A stretch of 64,000 nucleotides of DNA from Gluconacetobacter diazotrophicus PA1 5 (GTDB taxonomy: Bacteria; Pseudomonadota; Alphaproteobacteria; Acetobacterales; Acetobacteraceae). The position numbers and the translations under genes are program-made. The stretch spans positions 3,450,001-3,514,000 of the forward strand of contig NC_010125.1 of assembly GCF_000067045.1 (NCBI RefSeq), in the 5' to 3' direction. Below are positions 17,383-26,783 of this stretch, one piece after another; position 1 is the stretch's first letter; every line of letters starts with the position of its first letter. Under the pieces are notes generated by a model. The model saw only the letters and a list, made by a program, of their open reading frames with translations, searched no databases and was not told the origin of the DNA.

Positions 17383-20300
17383 ACCCAGTCCGCCTCTTCG
17401 TCCTGCGACCGGTGGCGACCACGCTCCTGACCGTGGCGCTGCTGCTGGCGGGCGTCATCGGCTACCAGGCGCTGCCGGTCGCGGACCTGCCGAACGTCGA
17501 TTTCCCGGTGATCCAGGTCCAGGCCCGACAGGCCGGCGGATCGCCCGAGGAAATCGCCAGTTCGGTGGCGGCCCCGCTGGAACGCCGGCTGGGCGCGATC
17601 GCCGACCTGACCGAGATGACGTCCCAGTCCACGCAGAACCAGGTGCGGATCACGCTGCAATTCTCGCTGGACCGCGACATCAACGGCGCCGCCCGCGATG
17701 TCGAGGCCGCATTGCAGGCCGCGCGCGCCGACCTGCCATCGTCGCTGCGCCAGAATCCCAGCTATTTCAAGGCGAACCCCAACGGCGCGCCGATCATGAT
17801 CCTGGCGCTGACGTCCCGCACGGCCACGATGCCGCAATTGTACGACATGACGACCAACGTCCTGCAGCAGCACCTGTCGCAGATCCGCGGCGTGGGCGAG
17901 GTCGAGGTCGGGGGCAGTTCCCTGCCCGCGGTGCGGGTCGAGATGAATCCCCTGCCGCTCTATAAGTTCGGCATCGGGTTCGAGGACGTGCGCGCCGCCC
18001 TGGCGTCGGCCAACGCCCATACGCCCAAGGGCTTCATCGACCAGAACGGCGTGCGCTACACGCTGGATACCAACGACCAGGCCCGCAGCGCCCAGGCCTA
18101 TCGCGACCTGATCATCGCCTATCACAACAGCCGGCCGGTCCGCCTGGCCGACATCGCCCAGGTCAATGACGGGGTCGAGGACGTGCGCAATGCCGGCTAT
18201 TACAACCGCCAGCAGGCGGTGCTGGCGATCATCTTCGCCCAGTCCGGCGCGAACGTGATCCACACGATCGACCAGATCAACGCGGAAATCCCGGCCCTGC
18301 GCGCCGCCCTGCCGCCCAGCGTCCAGCTTCACAGCATCCTGGACCGCTCCATCACCATCCGCGCCGCCCTGGCCGACACGCAGTACACGCTCGTGATCTC
18401 GGTCGTGCTGGTGGTGCTGGTGGTGCTGGTGTTCCTGCGGTCGGGCCGCACCACGCTGATCCCCGCCATCGTGGTGCCGACATCGATCATCGCCACCTTC
18501 GGGGCGATGAAGCTGCTGGGCTATTCGCTGGACAACCTGTCGCTGATGGCGCTCACGGTCTCCACCGGCTTCGTGGTCGACGACGCCATCGTGGTGATCG
18601 AGAACATCAGCCGCCACCTGGAATCCGGCATGGACCGGCGGCAGGCCACCCTGCAGGGCGCGCAGGAAGTGGCGTTCACCGTCTTCTCGATCTCGATGTC
18701 GCTGGTCGCGGTCTTCCTGCCCATCCTGCTGATGGGCGGCGTGGCGGGGCGGCTGTTCCATGAATTCGCGATGACGGTGTCGATCACGATCCTCGTCTCC
18801 ATGGTGCTGTCGCTGACCCTGACCCCGATGATGGCGGCGCAGGTGCTGGGCGGCGACACGACCGCGCCCGCGGAACCGGCGACCGGACTATGGGCCCGCG
18901 TCGCCATGGTGCTGGAACGCATGCTCCACGCGCTGCAGAACGGATATGCCCGCACGCTGGACGGCGCGCTGGCCTATCCGCGCCTGGTGCTGCTGTCCCT
19001 GCCCTGCACCATCGCGCTGATGGTCGCGCTGTTCATCCACATGCCCAAGGGCTTCTTTCCCGACAGCGACACCGGCCTGCTGATGGGGCGCCTGATGGGG
19101 GACCAGTCGATTTCCTTCCAGGCCATGACCCAGAAGATCGACGAGACCCAGCGCGCGATCATGAAGGACCGCGACGTCGTCAGCGTGACCGGCTTCATGG
19201 GCGGGCGCGGTTCGGCCAACCAGGCCAACCTGTTCGTGGTGCTGAAGGACAAGTCCCAGCGCAGCGACCCGCCCAGCACCACGATCGCGCGCATCGGCCG
19301 GCGCCTGCGCAACATGGTCGGCGCGCATTTCTACGCCATGGCGCCGGGCACGCTGCGCATGGGCGCGCGCCAGAGCAACGCGGCCTATCAGTACACGCTG
19401 GAATCCGATTCGCCGGGCGAGCTGTACGAATGGACGCCGAAGCTGGTGGCGGCGCTGCAGAAGCATCCGCAACTGGCCGACATCTCGTCGGACATCCAGC
19501 AGGGCGGCTCGGCCCTGAACGTCGCGCTGGACCGCGAAACCTCGGCGCGGACCCTGATCACGCCGCAGCTCGTGTCCAACACGCTCTATGACGCGTACGG
19601 CCAGCGCGCGGCATCGGTCATCTTCAACGCGCTGAACCAGTATCGCGTGGTGATGGAGGTCGAACCCCGCTTCTGGGAAAATCCCGACAGCCTGAAGCAG
19701 GTCTGGGTCAGCACCGCCGGCGGAACCGCGAGCGGCGGCACGCAGTCGAATACCATCCGCGTCTCCAGCGCGGCCAGCGCCAGCACCGCCGCCGGCCTCA
19801 GCAGCCAGTCCTTCCGCAACCAGATCGCCAACAGCCTGGCCGGCGGCAATTCGGCCTCGAGCGGCTCGGCGGTCTCGACCAATTCGGAAACCATGGTGCC
19901 GCTGGACATCGTCTCGCGCATCACGCCGCAGCTCACGCCGCTCTCGGTCAACCACCAGGGCCAGTCGGTCGCGGCGACGATTTCGTTCAATCTCGCGACC
20001 GGCGTGTCGCTGGACCAGGCGGTCCAGATCGTGGACACCGAGATGGTGCGCCTGCACGTGCCCCCCACCATCCATGGCAGCTTCGCCGGCAATGCGGGCC
20101 AGTTCCAGAAATCGGTCAATAACGAACCGGTGCTGATCCTGGCCGCCCTGGCCGCGGTCTACATGGTGCTGGGCATCCTGTACGAAAGCTACGTCCACCC
20201 GCTGACCATCCTGTCCACCCTGCCCTCGGCCGGGGTGGGCGCGCTGCTGGCGCTGGACCTGACGGGCGAGGATTTCTCGCTGATCGCGATGATCGGGATG

Positions 20301-20684
20301 ATCCTGCTGATCGGCATCGTGAAGAAGAACGCGATCATGCTGGTCGATTTCGCCATCGAGGCCGAACGCGACGGCCACAGCCCGGGCGATGCCATCCGCA
20401 CCGCGTGCCTGCTGCGCTTCCGCCCGATCATGATGACGACGCTGGCCGCCGCCCTGGGGGCGCTGCCGCTGATCCTGGGCCATGGCTACGGGGCGGAACT
20501 GCGGCGCCCGCTGGGTATCGCCATCGTCGGCGGCCTGGTCGTCAGCCAGGCGCTGACGCTGTACACCACCCCGGTCGTCTATCTCTATCTCGACCGCTTC
20601 GGCAGGTGGTGCCGGGGCCGATACCTCTCCGCCGCCCGCGCCCTGACGGGCAGGCGCGATCCACTCTCCCAACAGGATGCCTGA
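17379..20684 (+). CDS. mdtC: RND efflux permease (MdtC-like)
   Basis: Second RND permease of the operon, 1101 residues, starting inside the stop of the first permease. Family motifs are [20 protein letters not shown] at the N-terminus, [33 protein letters not shown] (proton-relay Asp pair, about 400) and [14 protein letters not shown] in the C-terminal half. It is longer than usual (about 1025) mainly because of a Ser/Ala/Gly-rich insertion at about residues 785-840 in the second periplasmic loop. With the preceding gene it forms an MdtBC-type pair. The outer-membrane gene starts 5 nt after its stop. Confidence 0.92.
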   Translation: MNPVRLFVLRPVATTLLTVALLLAGVIGYQALPVADLPNVDFPVIQVQARQAGGSPEEIASSVAAPLERRLGAIADLTEMTSQSTQNQVRITLQFSLDRDINGAARDVEAALQAARADLPSSLRQNPSYFKANPNGAPIMILALTSRTATMPQLYDMTTNVLQQHLSQIRGVGEVEVGGSSLPAVRVEMNPLPLYKFGIGFEDVRAALASANAHTPKGFIDQNGVRYTLDTNDQARSAQAYRDLIIAYHNSRPVRLADIAQVNDGVEDVRNAGYYNRQQAVLAIIFAQSGANVIHTIDQINAEIPALRAALPPSVQLHSILDRSITIRAALADTQYTLVISVVLVVLVVLVFLRSGRTTLIPAIVVPTSIIATFGAMKLLGYSLDNLSLMALTVSTGFVVDDAIVVIENISRHLESGMDRRQATLQGAQEVAFTVFSISMSLVAVFLPILLMGGVAGRLFHEFAMTVSITILVSMVLSLTLTPMMAAQVLGGDTTAPAEPATGLWARVAMVLERMLHALQNGYARTLDGALAYPRLVLLSLPCTIALMVALFIHMPKGFFPDSDTGLLMGRLMGDQSISFQAMTQKIDETQRAIMKDRDVVSVTGFMGGRGSANQANLFVVLKDKSQRSDPPSTTIARIGRRLRNMVGAHFYAMAPGTLRMGARQSNAAYQYTLESDSPGELYEWTPKLVAALQKHPQLADISSDIQQGGSALNVALDRETSARTLITPQLVSNTLYDAYGQRAASVIFNALNQYRVVMEVEPRFWENPDSLKQVWVSTAGGTASGGTQSNTIRVSSAASASTAAGLSSQSFRNQIANSLAGGNSASSGSAVSTNSETMVPLDIVSRITPQLTPLSVNHQGQSVAATISFNLATGVSLDQAVQIVDTEMVRLHVPPTIHGSFAGNAGQFQKSVNNEPVLILAALAAVYMVLGILYESYVHPLTILSTLPSAGVGALLALDLTGEDFSLIAMIGMILLIGIVKKNAIMLVDFAIEAERDGHSPGDAIRTACLLRFRPIMMTTLAAALGALPLILGHGYGAELRRPLGIAIVGGLVVSQALTLYTTPVVYLYLDRFGRWCRGRYLSAARALTGRRDPLSQQDA

Positions 20685-20689
20685 ACCGG

Positions 20690-22240
20690 ATGACTTCGCC
20701 ATTTTCCCTGATGTCCCGCCGGGGCGCCCTGCATCTGGGCGGCATTCTGGCACCGCTGGCGCTGGCCGGCTGCATGGTCGGGCCATCCTACCACCGCCCC
20801 GCCGCCCCGGTTTCGGCCCGCTTCAAGGAACTGACCCCGGCCGCAGGCTGGGAACGCGCCCGGCCCGCCATGGCCGAACTGCCCAAGGGCGCCTGGTGGA
20901 CGATCTATAACGATCCCGTCCTGAACCGACTGGAATCGCAGGTCGCGATCTCGAACCAGAACGTGCGGATGTACGAGGCCAACTACCGCCAGGCCCGCGC
21001 CATGATCGACAGCGTGCGGGCACAGCTTTTTCCCACCCTCAGCGGCAGCCTGGGGTTCAACCGCAACAGCCAGGGGCGTGGCTCGCGCTCGGCGTCCACC
21101 GGCAGCCTGGTCAGCTACGGGGGGGCGGCGACCAACACGACCGAGACGACCTATTCGATGGGCCCCAGCGCAAGCTGGGACCTGGATCTGTGGGGCCGCA
21201 TCCGCCGCAATATCCAAAGCCAGGTGACCGAGGCCCAGGCCAGCGCCGCCGACCTGGCGAATGCCACCCTGTCCTACCAGGCGCAGCTCGCCACGGCCTA
21301 TTTCAACCTGCGCTACCAGGATTCGCTGCAGGAGCTGCTGCGCCGCTACGTGGATTTCAACACCCAGGCGCTGCAGATCACGCAGAACCAGTACGAGGCC
21401 GGCACCGCCGATCCGACGGCGGTGATGCAGGCCCGCACCCAGCTTGAACAGAATCGTGCCACGCTGATCCAGGCCGGCATCGCCCGCGCGCAGTACGAAC
21501 ACGCCATCGCGGTGCTGATGGGCCGTCCGCCCGCCGACCTGACGATCACGCCCGGCACGCTGCCCCGCCAGATCCCCGCCATTCCGGTCGGGGTCCCCGC
21601 CGACCTGCTGCAGCGCCGCCCCGACGTGGCCGCCGCCGAACGGGCCATGGAACAGTACAACGCCCAGATCGGCGCCGACATGGCGGCGTTCTTCCCCGAC
21701 GTCACGCTGACGGCCGACTATTCCTACAGCGGCGACCCCATCGGGCAACTGGTCCAGGTGGTCAACCGGATCTGGTCGCTCGGCGCCTCGGCCTCGGAAG
21801 TCCTGTTCCAGGGCGGGTCCCGCATGGCGGCGGTGCACGGCGCCAACGCCCAGTACGACAGCGCCGTCGCGACCTACCGCCAGACCGTGCTGACGGCCCT
21901 GCAGAATACCGAGGACAATCTGTCCAACCTGCGCATCCTTGAACAGCAGGCAACCCAGCAGCAGATCGCCCTGGATTTCGCCAACCAGGCCGTCCAGGTC
22001 TCACTGAACCAGTACGAGGCCGGAACCCAGATCTACACCACGGTCATCACCAACGAGACCACGGCCCTCAGCAATGCCGAATCCGCCCTGTCCATCCAGC
22101 AGCAGCGCATGGTCGATTCCGTGGCGCTGGTGCAGGCGCTGGGCGGCGGGTGGAACGCCACCAGCCTGCCGTCGAAGGCTTCGATGCAGACCGACAATCC
22201 GTTCCTGCCCTCCTTTATCCAGAAGGACAAAAACCAGTAG
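20690..22240 (+). CDS. Outer-membrane efflux lipoprotein, NodT/OprM type
   Basis: TolC-like outer-membrane factor, about 516 residues, completing the tripartite pump. The signal peptide ends in a lipobox (LALAGC), so the protein should be lipid-anchored at Cys. Family marks are PSYHRPAAP after the Cys, WWTIYNDPVLNRLE, SASWDLDLWGRIRR, two OEP repeats with NQYEAGTADPTAVMQA and NQYEAGTQIYTTVITNE, and the middle PADLLQRRPDVAAAERAM. The ATG at 20690 is chosen because it directly precedes the signal peptide and lies 5 nt after the permease stop. Its presence makes the operon independent of a housekeeping TolC. Confidence 0.92.
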   Translation: MTSPFSLMSRRGALHLGGILAPLALAGCMVGPSYHRPAAPVSARFKELTPAAGWERARPAMAELPKGAWWTIYNDPVLNRLESQVAISNQNVRMYEANYRQARAMIDSVRAQLFPTLSGSLGFNRNSQGRGSRSASTGSLVSYGGAATNTTETTYSMGPSASWDLDLWGRIRRNIQSQVTEAQASAADLANATLSYQAQLATAYFNLRYQDSLQELLRRYVDFNTQALQITQNQYEAGTADPTAVMQARTQLEQNRATLIQAGIARAQYEHAIAVLMGRPPADLTITPGTLPRQIPAIPVGVPADLLQRRPDVAAAERAMEQYNAQIGADMAAFFPDVTLTADYSYSGDPIGQLVQVVNRIWSLGASASEVLFQGGSRMAAVHGANAQYDSAVATYRQTVLTALQNTEDNLSNLRILEQQATQQQIALDFANQAVQVSLNQYEAGTQIYTTVITNETTALSNAESALSIQQQRMVDSVALVQALGGGWNATSLPSKASMQTDNPFLPSFIQKDKNQ

Positions 22241-22276
22241 GGCCGGAACCGGCGATGCCCGAACCGGCTGGGGCGA

Positions 22277-22453
22277 TCACAGGATCGCCTTGGCCGTCAG
22301 CAGCGCGATCAGCAGGAAGATGACGAAGGCCAGGATGAAGATGAAAAACAGGATCTTCGCAATTCCCGCCGACGCGGCCGAAATACCGCTAAACCCGAAC
22401 ACTCCGGCCACGATCGAAATCACCAGAAAAAGCAGCGCCAGCTTCAACATCAT
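22277..22453 (-). CDS. DUF1328 family small membrane protein (YtjA-like)
   Basis: A 58-residue very hydrophobic protein, beginning [20 protein letters not shown] and continuing with [17 protein letters not shown] and [12 protein letters not shown]. The two-helix pattern with [13 protein letters not shown] between the helices is the DUF1328/YtjA signature. These inner-membrane proteins have unknown function and are often linked to stress. GGAG stands a few bases before two adjacent ATG codons (22453 and 22450), either of which may start translation. The gene converges on the efflux operon and is otherwise alone. Confidence 0.85.
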   Translation of the reverse strand: MMLKLALLFLVISIVAGVFGFSGISAASAGIAKILFFIFILAFVIFLLIALLTAKAIL

Positions 22454-22531
22454 CACAACTCCATAAAACGTTCCGTGAAATCAAACGCTTCGACTGGCTT
22501 GCAAGTTCCCCCGCCGGATCGGCCGCCCGGT

Positions 22532-23536
22532 TCAGGGCGCCGTCCGCGCCGGCGGCGGCAGCGCCAGATAGGCCAGCCGCTTCACCTCCCGCCGCGCCAG
22601 GGTCACGCTGTCCAGGATCAGGCCGCAGGTCAGCGCCAGTCCCGCCAGCATCATGCACCCGGTCGCCAGCACGGCCGTCGGCAGCCGGGGCACCAGTCCC
22701 GTGCGCAGGAATTCCAGCACGACGGGCACGCCGGTCCCCAGGCCCAGCAGGAACAGCAGCGCCCCGAGCGTGACGAAGAACTGCAACGGGCGCTCCTGCT
22801 TCACCAGATTGACGATGGTCCGCAGGATCCTGATCCCGTCCCGATAGGTCCGCAGCTTGGAAACCGTGCCCTCGGGGCGTTCGACATACTGCGTCGCCAC
22901 TTCGCCGATCGGCATGCTGAGTTCCAGCGCATGCACCGTCAGTTCGGTCTCGGTCTCGAAACCGGCCGAAAGGGCGGGAAAGGATTTGACGAAGCGCCGG
23001 GAAAAGACCCGGTAGCCCGACAGCATATCCGAAAGCCGATGGCCGAAGACCGCCGTGACCAGGCCGGTCAGGACCTTGTTGCCCAGCACATGGCCCCGCC
23101 GATAGGCGGCCTCCCGATCCGTCACGCGGGCGCCGTTGACCATGTCCAGCCCTTCGTCGCGCGCCATGGCCAGCATGGCCGGCGCGGCCGCGGCATCGTA
23201 GGTGGCGTCGCCATCGACCATCACATAGAAATCGGCCTCGATATCGGCGAACATGCGCCGGACGACATACCCCTTGCCCTGCAGGCGTTCCGTCCGCACC
23301 ACCGCCCCGGCCGCCGCGGCGACGTCCACCGTCCGGTCGGTGGAGTTGTTGTCGTAGACATAGATGACCGCGCCCGGCAGTGCCGTGCGAAAATCGTGCA
23401 CGACCTGGGCGATGGCCAGTTCCTCGTTATGGCATGGCACCAGGACGGCAATCCTGCACTCATCCACGTCAAATGCCTCGCCAGCCATGTCGCGAATGCT
23501 GGGTATCGTCTGATAACCTGCCACTTCCATCCTCAT
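22532..23536 (-). CDS. Family 2 glycosyltransferase, dolichol-phosphate-mannose-synthase-like, membrane-anchored
   Basis: GT2 glycosyltransferase of 334 residues. The GT-A core has AVLVPCHNEE (about 30-39), IYVYDNNSTDRTVDVA, the metal-binding VDGDAT (about 105), and MLSGYRVFSRRFVKSFP. FETETELTVHA and RPEGTVSKLRTYRDG follow, as in DPM-like enzymes that transfer sugar to polyprenyl phosphate. Two C-terminal membrane helices (about 255-280 and 290-315) anchor it. The acceptor is probably undecaprenyl phosphate, with the sugar unknown. The gene stands alone on the minus strand, divergent from the large glycosyltransferase gene, with a 171-bp spacer between them. The first 20 residues are weakly conserved, so an inner start such as MAGEAF is possible. 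Confidence 0.85.
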   Translation of the reverse strand: MRMEVAGYQTIPSIRDMAGEAFDVDECRIAVLVPCHNEELAIAQVVHDFRTALPGAVIYVYDNNSTDRTVDVAAAAGAVVRTERLQGKGYVVRRMFADIEADFYVMVDGDATYDAAAAPAMLAMARDEGLDMVNGARVTDREAAYRRGHVLGNKVLTGLVTAVFGHRLSDMLSGYRVFSRRFVKSFPALSAGFETETELTVHALELSMPIGEVATQYVERPEGTVSKLRTYRDGIRILRTIVNLVKQERPLQFFVTLGALLFLLGLGTGVPVVLEFLRTGLVPRLPTAVLATGCMMLAGLALTCGLILDSVTLARREVKRLAYLALPPPARTAP

Positions 23537-23707
23537 GCCAAAAGAAACAGAGACCCGGCCGGATGCCGATCATGAAGTCGGCGCCGGGGCCGTTCCAGGG
23601 AATAAAGGCGCGACACAATCCTTGAAGCCGCGCCCACCGCCGCGTAGGACACAAAAAACAGACGATCCGGTCTCTGGAAACCCGGCGCGGGTCATAGCGT
23701 TCTTACT

Positions 23708-26700
23708 GTGAGAAAGCCAGTGTCTAATCATCCAGAAAATGTCTCCGCACCCGATCACGAAGGGGGAATGGACACATCTGTTCCATGTGTTGGTCCGGCC
23801 TCCTTCTGGGCACCACAGCATATCCTGGAATCGGCATGGCTGGAGCACGCACCGTTCGCGTTCTGGCTGATGGAGAAGGTTCAGCCGGCCGTCTTCGTCG
23901 AACTGGGGACGCATGCCGGGTTCTCGTTCCTCGCGTTCTGCCAGGCGGTCCAGCGGCTCAGGCTGCCGACACGGTGCTATGCGGTCGATACCTGGGCGGG
24001 GGACGAGCACGCCGGCTTTTACGGCGAACAGGTATTCAACACCCTGTCCGGCCTTCAGGGGCAGCATTATGCGGGATTCTCGCGACTCATCCGCGCGTAT
24101 TTCCACGATGCGCTCGTCCATTTCACGGACGGCGAGATCGATCTCCTGCACATCGACGGACGACACCGCTACGAAGATGTCCTCGAGGACTATACGACCT
24201 GGCTGCCGAAAATGTCCGAACACGGCGTGGTGCTGTTCCACGACATCAACGTTCGGGAAGGCGATTTCGGGGTCTGGCGCCTGTGGGAGGAACTGCGCGC
24301 CAGACACCCGTCATTTGAATTCTTTCACGGGCACGGGCTGGGCGTACTCTGTCCGGGTTCGCGCGTGCCGCCCGGATTGCGCCCGCTGCTGGAGAGCGGC
24401 ACCGAGGCCCGCGTGGCGATACGCGAAGCCTACTCACGGCTGGGCGCCGCCGTTTCGACCCAGTACGTGCTGGAACGGGCCCACAGGGAACTGAATGCCG
24501 AAATCGGCGCCTTGCATCAGCAACTGGCGACCCGTGCCCAGGACGAAGAGCGGCTGCGCGCGGATCTGTCGTCGATCCAGCACGAACGCGACAGCATCCA
24601 GAAGGATCTTTCCGCGAATATCGACGACCTGAACCAGCAGTTGGATGCCCGTGACCAGGAGGACGAGCGCCTGCGTACCGACCTGTCGTCGGTTCAAGGC
24701 GAACTGTCCATTACCCAACGGGATCTTTCCAGCGTCCAGAACGTGCTGGCGCTGACGAATACCGAGGTCGCGCAGATCCGGGCCAGCACGACCTGGCGCG
24801 CCACGAAGGTCGCCCGGGACGTGGGGTCGCGCCTTTCGCCCCGTGTGCGTCACCAGTTGCGGCGCGGTGCCAAGGCGGTGTGGTGGGCCATGACGCCCCA
24901 TCGGATGCCCGCGCGACTCCGTTTCCGCCGCGCGCGCGCGGTACAGCACGCCGTCTTCAGCGAGACGCCAGGCGACCCGTCCTGCCCGCACATCGCCTAT
25001 CAGCCCTGGCCGGCATCATCCGGCACCGCACTGCCGAACGGGATGCCGCAAGGCACCTATCGGCTCGCCTCCGACCCGTCGGGCTACGTCTTCGTACCCC
25101 GGCGGCGCCCCGACAATCTGGACGCGCAGATCGCGCGCCTGGCGAAGCGCCCCGCATTCTCGATCGTCGTGCCGCTGTACAACACGCCGGACGATCTGTT
25201 CCAGCGAATGGTGGGCTCCGTCCTGGCGCAATGGTATCCGCACTGGGAACTGATCCTCGTCGACGACAAGAGTCCGCAGCAATCCGTGCGCGACAATGCG
25301 TCGAAGCTCGTCGATCCCCGGATCAGGACCATTCTGCTGGAAAGCAACATGGGAATATCGGGTGCGACCAATCGGGGGCTGGCCGAAGCCGGCGGCGACT
25401 ACATCGTGTTCCTCGATCACGACGACGAACTGACCGACGACTGCCTGTTCGAACTGGCGAAATGCATCGACGCGGAAGATCCCGACTACGTCTACAGCGA
25501 CGAGGACAAGATCGAGCCGGACGGGCGTTTCAGCCAGCCGTTCTTCAAGCCCGACTGGTCGCCCGATACGCTGATGAGCACGATGTACACGTGTCACGTG
25601 TCGTGCGTGCGCCGCGCGCTGCTCGAAACGGTGGGCGATCTGCGATCGGAATTCGACGGAAGTCAGGATTGGGATTTCGTCCTGCGCGTGACGGAAGCGG
25701 CCAAACGCATCTCTCACGTGCCGAAGGTGCTCTATCACTGGCGTATCATCCCGCAATCAGTGGCTTCAGATTTGAATGCGAAGCCTTATGCGGTCGACGC
25801 GGGCCGTCGCGCCCGCATGGCGGCGCTCGAACGTCGTGGACTGAAGGGAACGATCGAAGCCGTCCCGCAACTGGCGGGATATTTCCGCGTCAATTATGAC
25901 GTGCAGGGAACCCCGCTGGTATCCATCATCATTCCCACCAAGAACAACGGGACCGTATTGAAAAACTGTCTCGATTCCATTTTTGGACATTCGCATTACC
26001 GAAACTTCGAAATCGTCCTGCTTGATAATGGTTCAACCGACGCGGCAACGGTGAATTACCTGGACTCCCTTCACGCCAACCCGAACGTGCGGGTGATAAG
26101 GCATGACGCACCGTTCAACTATTCCGAGATCAACAATATCGGCGTCGGCGATGCGAAGGGCAGCCTATTGCTGTTCCTGAACGACGACACTCAGGTGATC
26201 TCACCTGACTGGATCGGACGGATGGCCGGATATGCGCAACTTACGCATGTCGGCGCTGTCGGTGCCAAGCTGTTGTATCCAGACAGCCGGAAAATCCAGC
26301 ATAGTGGCGTCCTGAATCTGGCGGATGGTCCCAATCACGCCTTTTGGTCTGCCGACGCATACACTCCGGGCTATTTCGCCCGCAATTTGCTCGAATATGA
26401 CTGGATCGCCGTGACCGGAGCCTGCCTCATGATCGAGCGAACGAAATTTGATGCTGTCGGCGGGTTCGACGAGTCCTTCCCGATCGCCTATAACGACGTC
26501 GATCTGTGTTTCCGTCTGGTAGAACACGGCTTCTATAATGTGGTGTGTCCTGGCGCTGAGCTTTTCCATTATGAATCTCTAAGCCGAGGAAATGACAACA
26601 AAAACAAAGAAAAACGGCGACGCCTCGATCAGGAAAAAAATCGGCTTTATTATAAAAATCCACATTTCCTGATGCACGATCCTTTCTACAATCCCAATTT

Positions 26701-26734
26701 GGGACCCAATGATTTTTATTTTTCGCTTTCATGA
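23708..26734 (+). CDS. Multidomain polysaccharide enzyme: methyltransferase-like, coiled coil, two GT2 domains
   Basis: A 1008-residue cytosolic protein, GTG start. Residues about 40-230 form a class I SAM-methyltransferase-like domain of the Methyltransf_24 type (VELGTHAGFSF at 64-74, LLHIDGRHRYEDV at about 145, VVLFHDIN). Residues about 260-357 are a coiled coil built from two similar units. A linker with RASTTWRATKVARD, typical of O-antigen glycosyltransferases, leads to a first GT2 domain (FSIVVPLYNT at about 482, VFLDHDDELTDD, then DWDFVLRVTEA) and a second (VSIIIPTKNN at about 737, LFLNDDTQV, FDESFPIAYNDVDLCFRL). It is probably a polymer-building enzyme for lipopolysaccharide or capsule, with the coiled coil as a spacer or ruler. 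Composition becomes AT-rich toward the 3' end. Confidence 0.85.
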   Translation: MRKPVSNHPENVSAPDHEGGMDTSVPCVGPASFWAPQHILESAWLEHAPFAFWLMEKVQPAVFVELGTHAGFSFLAFCQAVQRLRLPTRCYAVDTWAGDEHAGFYGEQVFNTLSGLQGQHYAGFSRLIRAYFHDALVHFTDGEIDLLHIDGRHRYEDVLEDYTTWLPKMSEHGVVLFHDINVREGDFGVWRLWEELRARHPSFEFFHGHGLGVLCPGSRVPPGLRPLLESGTEARVAIREAYSRLGAAVSTQYVLERAHRELNAEIGALHQQLATRAQDEERLRADLSSIQHERDSIQKDLSANIDDLNQQLDARDQEDERLRTDLSSVQGELSITQRDLSSVQNVLALTNTEVAQIRASTTWRATKVARDVGSRLSPRVRHQLRRGAKAVWWAMTPHRMPARLRFRRARAVQHAVFSETPGDPSCPHIAYQPWPASSGTALPNGMPQGTYRLASDPSGYVFVPRRRPDNLDAQIARLAKRPAFSIVVPLYNTPDDLFQRMVGSVLAQWYPHWELILVDDKSPQQSVRDNASKLVDPRIRTILLESNMGISGATNRGLAEAGGDYIVFLDHDDELTDDCLFELAKCIDAEDPDYVYSDEDKIEPDGRFSQPFFKPDWSPDTLMSTMYTCHVSCVRRALLETVGDLRSEFDGSQDWDFVLRVTEAAKRISHVPKVLYHWRIIPQSVASDLNAKPYAVDAGRRARMAALERRGLKGTIEAVPQLAGYFRVNYDVQGTPLVSIIIPTKNNGTVLKNCLDSIFGHSHYRNFEIVLLDNGSTDAATVNYLDSLHANPNVRVIRHDAPFNYSEINNIGVGDAKGSLLLFLNDDTQVISPDWIGRMAGYAQLTHVGAVGAKLLYPDSRKIQHSGVLNLADGPNHAFWSADAYTPGYFARNLLEYDWIAVTGACLMIERTKFDAVGGFDESFPIAYNDVDLCFRLVEHGFYNVVCPGAELFHYESLSRGNDNKNKEKRRRLDQEKNRLYYKNPHFLMHDPFYNPNLGPNDFYFSLS

Positions 26735-26783
26735 AACCGACTCGCTTTAATTCGATTTTTCTATAATTTTTTGCGGAATAGTT

